64,000 nt of DNA from Sialis fuliginosa (GCA_961205875.1 OY540815.1:24055638-24119637), one strand, 5' to 3'. Numbered from the stretch's first letter, positions 47,228-60,249 are shown. Notes: a model not told the origin generated them from the letters alone. Program-made: numbers and translations.

Positions 47228-50200
47228 GAGTCATTCCATTTATAATCATCAAATTTATTAAAATATAGAAGTTGCACCATTTTTAATTTTGATGAAAGTT
47301 TAATCAGTTGTTATTATACTTATTAGATAGCAGAAACTGTACTTAGAAAAATTTTAATGGCCATAGTTCGGGGGTGGTGACCGTTTTACTCTCTTAAGAT
47401 ATGAAGATTTCGTCGATTTTCAACGTTTTTTCAACTCGCTATAGCACGCGTTCTAATAAAACAATTAAAACGAGCTTAATGTCATTTGAAAGACTAAAGA
47501 ATCTAGTTTCAATTGATCTAGCACAATTTAAAGTTTAAATTTTTTTTTTGTAGATAGAGGCTTTTCAAATTTATTAATAAAATTGTCATTTTTTCTATTT
47601 TTCGAAATTTATTGTGGCTCTAAGGTTAAACTGAGAAAGCTATAATTATGTGTAAGTTATGTTCATTTATAGTACTCAGTACCCACAAAAAATCAGCTTG
47701 ATTGATGCACATCTTTTATTAATAAAATTTAGTTAAATATCGCAAAAATCACGAAAACACCAAAATCAGCTGTTTTCGACGCAAAAAAAAGTTATGTGGG
47801 GGACGAGATAAAATTCTGAATTTTTTTTTACAAATGCTCTAAATAGTTATCTTTGAAGGCCTTATAGATTCGTTTTGTTATTTTCATTTTTATAGCAATC
47901 AGAATTTTTTTTTTAATTTAAAAAAATACGAAAACTTCAAAAACGGTTATTTTTAAACATAATACAAAAATATGTTGCGCACGAGATAGAATTCTGAATT
48001 TTTTTTTACAAATGCACTAAATAGTTATCTTTGAAGGCCTTAATGATTCGTTTTGTTATTTTCATTTTTATAGCAACCAGAATTTTTTTTTAAATTTAAA
48101 AAAAATACGAAAACTTCAAAAATGGCTATTTTTTAAACAATTCAAAAATATGTTGGGCACGAGATAGAATTTTGAATTTTTTTTTATAATTGCTTTAAGT
48201 AATTAACTTTAAAGGCCAGTTGGCTTTTTCTTGTTATTTTCATTTTTCTAGTCACCAGACTTTTTTTAAATCCTTAAAAGTGTAAAAACTCTAAAATCAT
48301 GTATTTTCGAAAATAAACAAAAAAAAATTATGTGGAGCAAAAAATAAAATCTAGTTGTTTTTAACAGATACCTTAACTAATTTTTTTAACGGTCAATTGG
48401 TTTTTGAAGTTATATTTATTTTATAAATTTATTAATAATAATTTATTTAAATTTAAAAAAAAATTCTGGTTGCTATAAAAATGAAAATAACAAAACGAAT
48501 CTATAAAGCCTTCAAAGATAACTATTTATAGCATTTGTAAAAAAAAATTCAGAATTCTATCTCGTGCCCAACATATTTTGTATTGTTTAGAAAATAGCTG
48601 TTTTTGAAGTTTTCGTATTTTTTAAATTTAAATAAAAAATTCTGGTTGCTATAAAAATGAAAATAACCAAACGAATCTATAAGGCCTTCAAAGATAACTA
48701 TTTAGAGCATTTGTAAAAAAAAATTCAGAATTCTATCTCGTGCCCAACATATTTTTGTATTATGTTTAAAAATAACCGTTTTTGAAGTTTCGTATTTTTT
48801 AAAATTTAAAAAAAAATTCTGGTTGCTATAAAAATGAAAATAACAAAACGAATCATTAAGGCCTTAAAAGGTAACTATTTAGAGCATTTGTAAAAAAAAA
48901 TTCAGAATTCTATCTCGTGCCCAACATATTTTGTATTGTTTAGAAAATAGCTGTTTTTGAAGTTTTCGTATTTTTTAAATTTAAATAAAAAATTCTGGTT
49001 GCTATAAAAATGAAAATAACAAAACGAATCATTAAGGCCTTCAAAGATAACTATTTAGAGCATTTGTAAAAAAAAATTCAGAATTCTATCTCGTGCCCAA
49101 CATATTTTTGTATTATGTTTAAAAATAACCGTTTTTGAAGTTTTCGTATTTTTTAAAATTTAAAAAAAAATTCTGGTTGCTATAAAAATGAAAATAACAA
49201 AACGAATCATTAAGGCCTTCAAAGGTAACTATTTAGAGCATTTGTAAAAAAAAATTCAGAATTCTATCTCGTGCCCAACATATTTTTGTATTATGTTTAA
49301 AAATAACCGTTTTTGAAGTTTTCGTATTTTTTTAAATTAAAAAAAATTTCTGATTGCTATAAAAATGAAAATAACAAAATGAATCTATAAGACCTTCAAA
49401 GATAACTATTTAGAGCATTTGTAAAAAAAAATTCAGAGTTCTATCTCGTGCCCAACATATTTTTGTATTATGTTTAAAAATAACCGTTTTTGAAGTTTTC
49501 GTATTTTTTAAAATTTAAAAAAAAATTCTGGTTGCTATAAAAATGAAAATAACAAAACGAATCATTAAGGCCTTCAAAGGTAACTATTTAGAGCATTTGT
49601 AAAAAAAAATTCAGAATTCTATCTCGTGCCCAACATATTTTTGTATTATGTTTAAAAATAACCGTTTTTGAACTTTTCGTATTTTTTTAAATTAAAAAAA
49701 ATTTCTGATTGCTATAAAAATGAAAATAACAAAATGAATCTATAAGACCTTCAAAGATAACTATTTAGAGCATTTGTAAAAAAAAATTCAGAATTCTATC
49801 TCGTGCCCAACATATTTTTGTATTATGTTTAAAAATAACCGTTTTTGAAGTTTTCGTATTTTTTAAAATTTAAAAAAAAATTCTGGTTGCTATAAAAATG
49901 AAAATAACAAAACGAATCATTAAGGCCTTCAAAGATAACTATTTAGAGCATTTGTAAAAAAAAATTCAGAATTCTATCTCGTGCCCAACATATTTTTGTA
50001 TTATGTTTAAAAATAACCGTTTTTGAAGTTTTCGTATTTTTTAAAATTTAAAAAAAAATTCTGGTTGCTATAAAAATGAAAATAACAAAACGAATCATTA
50101 AGGCCTTCAAAGGTAACTATTTAGAGCATTTGTAAAAAAAAATTCAGAATTCTATCTCGTGCCCAACATATTTTTGTATTATGTTTAAAAATAACCGTTT

Positions 50201-51970
50201 TTGAACTTTTCGTATTTTTTTAAATTAAAAAAAATTTCTGATTGCTATAAAAATGAAAATAACAAAATGAATCTATAAGACCTTCAAAGATAACTATTTA
50301 GAGCATTTGTAAAAAAAAATTCAGAATTCTATCTCGTGCCCAACATATTTTTGTATTATGTTTAAAAATAACCGTTTTTGAAGTTTTCGTATTTTTTAAA
50401 ATTTAAAAAAAAATTCTGGTTGCTATAAAAATGAAAATAACAAAACGAATCATTAAGGCCTTCAAAGGTAACTATTTAGAGCATTTGTAAAAAAAAATTC
50501 AGAATTCTATCTCGTGCCCAACATATTTTTGTATTATGTTTAAAAATAACCGTTTTTGAAGTTTTCGTATTTTTTTAAATTAAAAAAAATTTCTGATTGC
50601 TATAAAAATGAAAATAACAAAATGAATCTATAAGACCTTCAAAGATAACTATTTAGAGCATTTGTAAAAAAAAATTCAGAGTTCTATCTCGTGCCCAACA
50701 TATTTTTGTATTATGTTTAAAAATAACCGTTTTTGAAGTTTTCGTATTTTTTAAAATTTAAAAAAAAATTCTGGTTGCTATAAAAATGAAAATAACAAAA
50801 CGAATCATTAAGGCCTTCAAAGGTAACTATTTAGAGCATTTGTAAAAAAAAATTCAGAATTCTATCTCGTGCCCAACATATTTTTGTATTATGTTTAAAA
50901 ATAACCGTTTTTGAACTTTTCGTATTTTTTTAAATTAAAAAAAATTTCTGATTGCTATAAAAATGAAAATAACAAAATGAATCTATAAGACCTTCAAAGA
51001 TAACTATTTAGAGCATTTGTAAAAAAAAATTCAGAATTCTATCTCGTGCCCAACATATTTTTGTATTATGTTTAAAAATAACCGTTTTTGAAGTTTTCGT
51101 ATTTTTTAAAATTTAAAAAAAAATTCTGGTTGCTATAAAAATGAAAATAACAAAACGAATCATTAAGGCCTTCAAAGATAACTTTTTAGAGCATTTGTAA
51201 AAAAAAATTCAGAATTCTATCTCGTGCCCAACATATTTTTGTATTATGTTTAAAAATAACCGTTTTTGAAGTTTTCATATTTTTTTAATTTAAAAAAAAA
51301 ATTCTGGTTGCTATAAAAATGAAAATAACAAAACGAATCTATAAGGCCTTCAAAGATAACTATTTAGAGCATTTGTAAAAAAAAATTCAGAATTTTATCT
51401 CGTCCCCCACATAACTTTTTTTTGCGTCGAAAACAGCTGATTTTGGTGTTTTCGTGATTTTTGCGATATTTAACTAAATTTTTTTAATAAAAGATGTGCA
51501 TCAATCAAGCTGATTTTTTGTGGGTACTGAGTACTATAAACGAACATAACTTACACATAATTATAGCTTTCTCAGTTTAACCTTAGAGCCACAATAAATT
51601 TCGAAAAATAGAAAAAATGACAATTTTATTAATAAATTTGAAAAGCCTCTATCTACAAAAAAAAATATTTAAACTTTAAATTGTGCTAGATCAATTGAAA
51701 CTAGATTCTTTAGTCTTTCAAATGACATTAAGCTCGTTTTAATTGTTTTATTAGAACGCGTGCTATAGCGAGTTGAAAAAACGTTGAAAATCGACGAAAT
51801 CTTCATATCTTAAGAGAGTAAAACGGTCACCACCCCCGAACTATGGCCATTAAAATTTTTCTAAGTACAGTTTCTGCTATCTAATAAGTATAATAACAAC
51901 TGATAAAACTTTCATCAAAATTAAAAATGGTGCAACTTCAGCACCTTGATGATTTTATATGGAATGACCC
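47228..51970. mobile_element. Foldback D, 4.7 kb, TA-flanked, with internal satellite
   Basis: Ends are inverted: left starts TGAGTCATTCCAT, right ends ATGGAATGACCCG. The inverted arms run at least 47228-47815 against 51385-51970 with few differences. They continue into copies of a ~178-bp repeat: about two to three units in inverted orientation on the left (47815-48270) and about 17 in direct orientation on the right (48440-51420). No coding frame. TA duplication suggests a Tc1/mariner-type mobiliser, but no transposase is present. Confidence 0.75.
48440..51420 (+). repeat. ~178-bp tandem repeat array with dimeric higher-order pattern
   Basis: About 17 units, each containing TTCTGGTTGCTATAAAAATG, AGAGCATTTGTAAAAAAAAA and TCTCGTGCCCAACATATTTT. 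Two subtypes: a (CGAATCATTAAGGCCTTCAA with CTGGTTGC) and b (GAATCTATAAGACCTTCAAA with CTGATTGC). From about 49150 to 51290 the order is a b a b a a b a b a b a, so spread was largely by a ~355-bp dimer. Units at the left edge (48440-49150) are a more mixed earlier type. Confidence 0.85.
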
Positions 51971-52344
51971 GTATACCTTAAAAAAATGTCGATTTTTGAC
52001 GAAATTTTTTTTGTCGAATTTTAAAGTATTATACATGTCATTACATAGATTTTGACACGCTGATTTCAAATCCGTCAACTAAAATCAATTCCGACCACAC
52101 GTTCAAAAGTTATGACCTTTTTTCTCCAAAAATTTGAAAAAACTGAAACTTTGAGAGGCTATATCTCGAGAACGGTTTGAGATACAGACCTGCGGTTTGA
52201 AACAAACAACTTTTCACGTCATTTTCCATACAATAAACATACTTTTAACGAAATCAAAAATTCAAAATTTTTTAGTGATATTTCCTGCAGTGAACTTCAA
52301 CTCGTCATACAAATATCGACTAAAATACAAGAAAATAAGACGTA

Positions 52345-52945
52345 GAATCATTTAGTTACTATATAAATATATAAAAATTTATTTAAAAAAGTAAAATCTT
52401 GAACTTAAGGTGTTTCATAACTAGTTTTTTTGTAATAGGAGGGAAAGGATTGACAAAATATACTTCCCTTATTAAAAATTTCACGCCTCGCCACTGTATA
52501 TTTTCACAATACAATCGACAAAAAAAACATCGTTTAATAAAAAATCCTTTTCCAAAACGAAAACTTGCTATACCATTCTAGCAAAATCTTTGGCAAGTTC
52601 CTGCTTAAATAAAATTACATGAAATAGCAAAAAGTTTGGCTCAACAATTCCAGCAGCATTTCGTGTCGAGTGTAATTTTTGCACGTGTAAGCCAATAAAA
52701 CATACCGACAGGAGTGGGAGGGGGTCGGTTGGGGTGAGTACAACGTATTGCAACCCCAATGTTTCTCTAGTAGTATTCTGACACAGCAAACTTGGATGCA
52801 GAATCTGTGTAACACTGATAAAAAGAAATATTCTATTTTGTACTTTATCTAAGATTCGTTACATATATTTTATAATATTGAAGTTACCTGGTGAAGTGAA
52901 ATGTAATTTCTCTAAACCGAAAAGAATAATGGGTTTTTAAGTAAA
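52345..52945. other. Single-copy stretch, no gene proven
   Basis: 52560-52810 is balanced in composition. Two overlapping minus-strand frames (52568-52789, 52615-52815) show no known domain. Confidence 0.3.
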
Positions 52946-52949
52946 CGAT

Positions 52950-53570
52950 AAATAATAAAAAAAACTTTGAAAAACGACTTAAAACCCTTAAAAACACTGA
53001 TAATTAAATTTAACAGTTTTTGAATTATTAGATATTTTTTATTTTTTCCTTTTGAGTGACGTATCTTCGAAGTTCTTTATCAGATTTTGATGAAATTTAT
53101 ATGGGACCATCTGGAAAGTATACTGTTTCAAACAGTAAAAAAAACTTCAAAATCGGTGTGTATTTGTCGGAGTTATATTTGGCAATAAATAAAAAATATT
53201 TAAATTATAACATATGTCTCAAAAAATTATTATTTTTATTTCAAATGTCTGTCTGTAAACGTTCTAACAAAAAAAGCCGAAATTTTATAATTAGGTCCTA
53301 TATGAATTCGACAACCTTATTTCATCTGTTGTATCTTTCTTCCAACGATTTCAATCTTCTCAAAATATTTTTTTTTAAATGTATCAATGTCTGTCTGTTT
53401 ATTACATTATTATTATTATTATTAAATTTGGCACGGAGATAGCTTGCATCCTGAGAAAGGACATAGGCCACTTTGTATCCCGAAAAATCGACTATCATAA
53501 CAGAAATCTTATTTTTGGGTTTTATATCACGTGTATTTTCATATTTTCTGACAGCTTCTAGCTAGTATGT
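52950..53570 (+). repeat. Longer copy of the 'AAATTTGGCACGGAGATAG' repeat
   Basis: Contains TTTGATGAAATTTATATGGG, TCTGTCTGTTTATTACATTA, AGCTTGCATCCTGAGAAAGG and ACATAGGCCACTTTGTATCC. The 128-codon frame inside is low-complexity and not a known domain. Confidence 0.6.
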
Positions 53571-53574
53571 TTAT

Positions 53575-54170
53575 ATATGTATACACTCATTTAATTTAAA
53601 GTTTACTTCAAATAAAAAAAATTGGATGCAATCAATATGGTCTTGAAAAATTCAAATCGAAAATTAAATATTAAAAAGCAATATCCTGAATGCAGGTATT
53701 CTTTCCAATACTTGTATCAATAATAGATCGGTAATCGGAAACCATATAATCCTTACATGTATTTTTTACAGTGTAAATTGCAAAAAGGGTGCACTCGGTG
53801 GCTAAATACGGTCCCTGCAATACCGATGTGTCATTCTGTTTAAGGTTGTTTTAACTTACGGCATCTAATAAAATTTGATTGCATTGAGGGGGAGGTGGCC
53901 ACCCCTGTGCAACCCTTACCTTGTTTTATGAACTGTCAGGGTTGTTTCCAACAAGAAAAGTGTCGCAGGAAACTTTCTGACCCTTGCTACACGCTAAATT
54001 AACAACCAGAATGATCGTTTTTATATGTTTTCTGTTAGTCTATTTGATCTAACTAGTTTTTGCTGCTGCTTTAATAATCAACACGTGTTATGTGTTGTAC
54101 ATTTTTATTTGCGAAAGAGGAACGGAAGTTTCTACGAAATATACGTAAAAATAGTTTCAGAGAGTGTATT
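53575..54170. other. Single-copy stretch, splice-like signals but no gene
   Basis: 53770-54000 is less AT-rich. TATTTTTTACAG on the plus strand and TTGTTAATTTAG / AAACAAGGTAAGG on the minus strand resemble splice sites, but no coherent frame links them. Confidence 0.3.
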
Positions 54171-54172
54171 TA

Positions 54173-54431
54173 TTAGAGATGTACCGGAATTCCGGCTTAA
54201 ATATAAATACATAGATTATTATCTTAAATTAATATAACATTGTTCTATATGGGTTTTTTTAAAGAAAATACATTAAATTATAAAAATAGTGTTTTCTACA
54301 TATTCTGTAATTTTTACAGCTTCGTAAAGTTATTTGTATAGCTATAATTTCGTTAAATTATTTGTATAGCATACGTTCTTTACGTTCTAATTCTACATCG
54401 TGAGTTCCGACCGGAATTCCGGTACATCTGT
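54173..54431. mobile_element. MITE with AGATGTACCGGAATTCCGG ends
   Basis: TAGAGATGTACCGGAATTCC left, complement TACAGATGTACCGGAATTCC right, 259 bp. Flanking 8-mers (GTATTTAT / ATTATTAT) are only roughly alike; hAT-like is a guess. A diverged right end may be at 54-95. Confidence 0.6.
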
Positions 54432-54534
54432 AATTATTATATAGATTGTAGATTATGGTGTGTAAAAAAAAATATATTTAGCTATCGTTACCTAAAATAA
54501 ATCCTCGTCGAAGGATTACCCTGTAGTTCAATAC

Positions 54535-54885
54535 CGAAGATACGAGAAGCTTTGTGATCGTTTTAGAATGAGACAAAAAAATGTTCTCCGATTTCAAAAT
54601 TTTAAATTGATCTTCCCGTTTCACGTCAAGACAAACACTTTTCGTTTCGTTTCAGTCTGTCTGTCCGTCCGTTCGTGTATCTGTCCCCTGAATCCTTATC
54701 ACACGCATAACTCATCAACCACATATTATTTAGATTAAAACTGTCAAAAAATTTAAAATATACAAACAAATAATCAAGTGCGTCTTAAGAAAATTTACGA
54801 ACTAATATTTTTTAGTAAAATTGAATAAAAATTAAATTTGGTGAATTTGGCACGAGGAAGCACTGTGCATTCACTTGACAGATGT
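54535..54885 (+). repeat. Family A copy 8, internally deleted
   Basis: GATACGAGAAGCTTTGTGAT, GTCTGTCCGTCCGTTCGTGT, then a jump from CTCATCAACCAC to the 3' tail GGCACGAGGAAGCACTGTGC. Confidence 0.7.
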
Positions 54886-54889
54886 TTTT

Positions 54890-55380
54890 TAATTAAATTT
54901 TAAACTGCCATCTGTACATTCATTTTTACAATTACGATCCTGCAGTGGCCAAAACTATACACACAACTGGCTCAGGGATATTACGTCTGGGACACTACAT
55001 TACTTCAACTTTTACCCCCGGCTTGCATTTTAACCCCCTCTGTCATTTGTCATGAAGCGCGTTCCACCCCCCGCCTCCTCCCCCCCCCCCACGCCGCCGC
55101 CACTTCACGCGACTGTTTATTAAACGGCCTACTTGGATACTCAACCAGATAATAAAGCTCAAAATTAATCGTTATGTAACTTGTTATGCAACCAAACGGA
55201 TACAGTCGAGGATTTAGATATGCAATTACGAGCGTACGGTGTTAAGGGTTAAATATTCATGAAAGGGTTAAAACTGTGCAAGCACTATACGTTTCGAATT
55301 CTAACGCACTTGTACCTATACATAGTTAGAGTAAAACGGTAGCATTTGGAGAATGAGGGGGCTATTTAGATATTTATAAA
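54890..55380. other. Single-copy, C-rich in part, no gene
   Basis: 55050-55110 is C-rich (CCCCCCGCCTCCTC, then a C run). Nothing else recognised. Confidence 0.3.
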
Positions 55381-55426
55381 TATATAGATTAGTTAAAAAA
55401 TATCATTTGCAGGATAAAATAAAAAT

Positions 55427-55583
55427 CAGGGCTTCGAACCGTTATTTTTTTCATTTCGGTTCGTATTTTAACATGTACTGAACCGTAAAAACCGATATTT
55501 TTATTTCGGTTCTGTTCTGGTTTTCGTTCCGGCAAAAAATAACGGTTTTTCGGTTTTCGGTTCAGTTCCGGTTCGAAGCCCTG
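55427..55583. mobile_element. hAT-like short element, CAGGGCTTCGAACCG ends
   Basis: CAGGGCTTCGAACCGTTATT and complement CAGGGCTTCGAACCGGAACT frame a 157-bp sequence of ACCGATATTT/TTTCGGTT repeats. A degenerate relative (GGGTCGGTTCGGGTTC ... TTCAAATCCCTGA) is at 63600-63658. Flanking duplication is imperfect. Confidence 0.55.
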
Positions 55584-55679
55584 AAATAAACACTGTATAT
55601 AGTATATACACTTATATGGGGTTAGGACGAATTTTGACCGGGCCGCCCCCCAAATCAGCTCCAAATAATTTTAAAAAAA

Positions 55680-56255
55680 TTGGAAAAAGTTTCAGCTCTC
55701 TATTTTGAAAAATGTCCATTACCATTAAAATACACATGTTTTTCCGATTTTTCAAAGACCTGCGTACTAGAGTGTCTTAATCTTTTTCTAAAAATCTAGA
55801 ATACTCATGAAAGCATCTCTGGTACTCATATTCCATATCAAGAAAACTAAAAAAAAAAATTATATAATTTCTGGATACTTTTGTCAGAAAAACGTTTGAC
55901 AATAAAAACATTGATCTTAAAATAAATAAAAAATAGATTCAAAAATTAAAAAAGACCAATTATTTTTTTTCGATTTTAAAGAGTATACTTTCGAGATGGT
56001 CCTATATAAATTTTATCAAAATCTGACCACAGACAAAAAATACACTCACGAAGGAAAAAGTTAAAAAACTAAAAAAAAACTACTTAAAAAAACCTTAAAA
56101 ACATTGAAACGTATATATTTTTTATCTAATACATTTTCTGGGATACAAGTAGCCTATGCCCTTCCTCAGAATGCAAGCTATCCTCCTGCCAAATTTCATC
56201 AAAATCGGTTCAGCCGTTTATCCGTGAAAAGATAGACAATATGGAATTATATAAT
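55680..56255 (-). repeat. Reverse copy of the same repeat
   Basis: ATGGTCCTATATAAATTTTA, GATACAAGTAGCCTATGCCC, GCAAGCTATCCTCCTGCCAA and AATCGGTTCAGCCGTTTATC are the reverse complement blocks of 53.0-53.57 kb. Confidence 0.65.
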
Positions 56256-56740
56256 GTTCCATTGTCCTTTCTCCTTGTAGCTTGTATAGTTGATTTATTA
56301 TCACGAATAAAACAATCAATCAGATTCAATATTAAAAAAAATTGTAATCACTCAATTACACGACATTTACAACATATTACAGTTATATAGATACAGCATT
56401 GAACACTTGTTGATTTAATACACACGATTCATTTTTACCGAACATTAAACAAAAGTATTTCGCATCATATCCAGCGCACACTATATATATATCAAAGTTA
56501 TAAATTATTTTACAAATATCGAATAAAAGGGACATTTAAATCATGATTGTCACGACGACAAAAAATTCATCACAATTGTTTGCACACTCGGAAAAACAAA
56601 TGAACTTAATGAACATACATACATACATCTCATGGGGGTACATATATACATTTACATACAAAGCAGGGGCGTCTACAGTGGGGGTTATTTTGTTTGTTAT
56701 ATTTTATTCAAAAAATATATTTTGTTTGAAAAGACCCATT

Positions 56741-57164
56741 TTTTAATTAAATGTTCTGAATTAGAAATATTTGTTGATTACTATCATTTCTGAATATTAA
56801 TCTATATACATTTAACTGTCTTACAGCGTGATTTGATGACATGAGGCCAATAGGTGTCAAAATGGTGGACATTTTAACTAATTATTAGTATAATTTATTT
56901 ATTAATTATTATATTATCATAGCAACTGTTTTGCATTGTTTTAAATTTGACGATTCTTTTGTGTCGTAGTACTTATCATTAGCAAGTGTCCATCACTGCG
57001 TGCTCATTACTGGTTTTACTTCATCCATTACTGGTGAAAAAACATAAACAACATAAAAAGCCATAATTTAAAAAAACAAACTGTGGTAATTAAATTGATT
57101 AAATAAAGTTGTTTTATTAGCAACATGAGAATTAAAATAGCGGCCATAACTGGCGCCAGTACCT
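56741..57164 (-). mobile_element. Family B copy 9
   Basis: Left end truncated (TTTAATTAAATGTTCTGAAT); right end AATAGCGGCCATAACTGGCG then CCAGTACCT is intact. A small deletion removes part of the ATGAGTTC region. Confidence 0.7.
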
Positions 57165-57169
57165 TATGG

Positions 57170-59470
57170 TCGTATATAAATAAATAAATCATTTAAAAGA
57201 TTGAAATCTCTTCTTTTTATTGATTTTTCCAAAATTTTGATACAAAAAAAATTGCAAAAAACAATTAATAACATATAAATCTTTAGGAACTATATTACGT
57301 TCATTATTTTTTTAATCTCTGCGTTGTTTTATACACAATTTGTTCTGACTTGACACAAAAAAAACTACTGAACAGATTTAGATGGAATTTTCACCATTTA
57401 AAATTAACTTTACGAACCATTTATCTACAGTAACTGTTCTCCTTTTTGATGTATAAGGACCTTAAAATCTAGTTAATAAAATTACGCCCCTGTCACCCAC
57501 CCACACAGACATGCATGTAGACAAACAAAGAGAGTTTAATATACGAGTTGTTTTACGTATCTTTAACAATTGCCTTTTTTAGAGCGAACAAAAGAGTGTG
57601 AATCGTACAATAAGTCTATTCAGTGACTCTAAAACTTTAGGATAATATTTTACATTTTTTATACGTAAGGTCGTTACATTCTTTGTTTTTAACTTTATAA
57701 TGTATGGCTGCTTTTCTAAAGAAATTTCATCTCTACCGGACGTTTATTTGTGTAGTTTTTTTCCGGTTACTGATGAACTGTATTAATTTTAAAAGTAAAA
57801 CTTCTCTAAAAGCATTTTTTTCTCCACTTAGTTTAAAATGTAACATAAGTTTAAATTTTTTGAATAGAAATAATCAAGCAGATACTGTTAATATTTTAAT
57901 TTGACGTAGAATGAATTTTTATGGGGGTATAGGGGAAATATATACATTTTTAGAAGTTCTGATTTTTACAGAAAATATATAACAGAAATAAAATTTCATT
58001 AATTTTCTTTACAAAACATTTTTAGAACCTCTGTCACACGTACGTTGTTTAAAAATCACGTACATACGTGAATATTTTTAAAAAATCCGTATATGACAAA
58101 TGAAACAGTAAGATGTTGGGAAACATGACAGTAGGAAACGATCCATCAGGATGGCGCTGACCTCCCCCCACTCTTCCTCCTTTCCCCCTCCATTTTGTGT
58201 CCGTAACTGTGCTACTAAATTTAATTATGTCCGAATTTTTATTCGAATGAAGTGAATTTTCCAATTTTTTTATTTATGTATATGTGCTCGTACTTATAAG
58301 GTCTTTATTACCTAAACTATGTTTTTTACATCATAAATCTTTCTGAAATAAACTCGACCACGCTATCGCATAAGTTGGCTGAGCAGTGAAGAAATTTATA
58401 GCCGTAATGAAGAAATTCAGATGGGATATTTTCTTCATATAATAAATGGTTTATAAAAGATTACTAAGAAGTCCTAAAATCCCCCCCCCCCCTTCAAACG
58501 AAGAAAGTTTTCTTTCAAAATATATTCTCGACAAAAAAGATTCTATGCATATTTTTCAAAAAACAATTTGAAACCATTAAAATTATTGTTTAATCTTTTC
58601 ATTGAAATAATTTTAATGAATTTCGGTAAAATACATATCTGACAAAAAAATGTATGTAACCTTTTCTGTAGAGAATTTATTTAGCTTTAATTTTGTATCT
58701 TATTATATTTTACGAAACGTTGAAATAAAGCCAATAAATCGGTTAAAACAATTATAAATAGGTATCTCAACAAAAAAAATGTTTCAAGGTTAGGAGGGGG
58801 AAAACCAATAGAGGTAATTTTTTTACCTTTAGTGGAGGTTTCAAGGTCATTTTTAGGTCAACTATTTCTTTTTTTATATATTAAAAAAAAATTATTTTAA
58901 CCTATTACGTAATTTCTTCCGATTACAAATTTTAGTATTGTACTATACTAATTTAATCAAAATTATTTAACATCAAAAACAAATAAGAAAACGAACAATA
59001 GGATAAGAGAATTCAACAATACTTGATATTAAATTTAGAAATATATATAATATGCCGAATCACGCTCTTTTCTCCCCTGAAATTAAATCTGGCGGTGACG
59101 TCACCGTTTATTGTTACGTAATGATACGCTTGGCGATATGAAATGAAAGAGTTCTGTAGGGAGGACCACCTTCTGTTATGATAGCGCGTTTTGAGAAGGG
59201 TGAACAGAAGGGAACGTGTTATTAGTAGTCACAATTTACACGAAAAATGTACACCGACTTTTAAATTTTATTAGCATTTTAATACGTTTTTTTTTCCTTC
59301 ATTGTTAAATGAAAAAAAAAAAATTTGGGTTCTCGTGGAGTTAATTAAAATTCGTAAATTGAGGTTTTTTTTTAATATTCAATTACGGTATATACAACTA
59401 GTTATTACTTTGTTACCCGCGATTTCGTTCGCGTAGAAAAAGTTAGGTTAGGTTAATAATACAGGTATGA
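57170..59470. other. No gene proven
   Basis: 57335-57405 repeats 29925-30010. C run at 58480-58492. 59050-59230 is a single-copy island with GGCGGTGACGTCACCG, a perfect palindromic core. TTAGGTTAGGTTAA at 59447 follows the TTACCCGCGATTTCG stub. Confidence 0.35.
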
Positions 59471-59471
59471 T

Positions 59472-60247
59472 CATAGACATAGAGAATGGACCAGGCATCT
59501 GACTCGAGAGCAGGGTCGTGTCAAAAGAAAGAGATGGAAACAGGTTTGGAATATACTTGTCCTTTTTTTAAACAGGGGTGTAACTATTTCATTCTTGGCC
59601 CCGAACATTAAGAAGTTAAAAAACAAAAAATAATTAACGTTATAAAAAATTTTATTAAAAAAAAAACAATTATTGATTTCTAAATAATATAAGTTTCGAA
59701 TTTTTTGGCCCAATTTTAATATCTCGTTCTTCCTTTTTCGTAGCTTCGTAATGTAACCTAATATCAAAAAAAAATATTTAAAGTAAATCTTGTATGTGCT
59801 GTTTGTAAATGTAGCAATCCACCTCATCATTTTGTAGCAAAGCAACCACATGGGAATTGATTTAAAACTATTTTTTATATAAATATAGGTACTTAATATT
59901 TTTGCTAGCAAAAATGTTATTTTCCCGGAATATCCGTTCATAATTTTGCAAATTTCCAGCAGATCAACTGATGTTTTTTTTTTTAAATGTCCTCAATGAA
60001 ATATGAACCATGTTTATTGTTTATATTATTTACTTTTTTAATAAAAAACTTATTGAACAAAAATCACAAGATAGATATACAAAAATATATCGGACAGAAA
60101 TACTTCCCTGAACTATAGTAAGCTACCAATTAGAAAAAGAGATATATAGATATATTCCAAACTACACTGCATCTCTTTCACACTATTTGAACAGATGTTA
60201 CACCATTGTGTTAATACATAATGCACTGTCCATTCTCTATGTCTATG
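59472..60247. mobile_element. 776-bp element with perfect 20-bp inverted ends
   Basis: CATAGACATAGAGAATGGAC at 59472-59491 is exactly inverted at 60228-60247. Flanking 8-mers (GGTATGAT / GTTACATA) differ. A 156-codon minus-strand frame (59471-59941) is AT-biased with no transposase motif and is treated as noncoding. Confidence 0.65.
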
Positions 60248-60249
60248 GT

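Larger units (their letters stand above)
46858..52340. repeat. Foldback C3 split by a nested 4.7-kb foldback
   Basis: 46858-47227 is the left arm of foldback family C (compare 4176-4500) and 51971-52340 is its right arm. The spacer, which reads CAAAGGGGTATACCTTAAA in the intact copies at 4.5 and 32.35 kb, is interrupted after CAAAGGGGTA and resumes at TATACCTTAAA. Removing the insert and one TA restores the uninterrupted sequence exactly, so a second element inserted with a TA duplication. Confidence 0.85.

Noticed and set aside
48440..51420. CRISPR-like regular spacing
   Set aside because: Units are ~178-bp direct tandem repeats without unique spacers, in eukaryotic DNA.
53920..54000. Splice-like acceptor TTGTTAATTTAG and donor AAACAAGGTAAGG on the minus strand
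   Set aside because: Frames between them do not link to any neighbouring exon; one ends in a stop just before the donor.
59447..59460. TTAGGTTAGGTTAA, like the insect telomere repeat
   Set aside because: Only two to three units at an interstitial repeat tail; no telomeric array.
59471..59941. 156-codon minus-strand frame, the longest in the window
   Set aside because: Starts inside the inverted end of a mobile element; Phe/Ile/Lys/Asn bias reflects AT content and no transposase motif is present.
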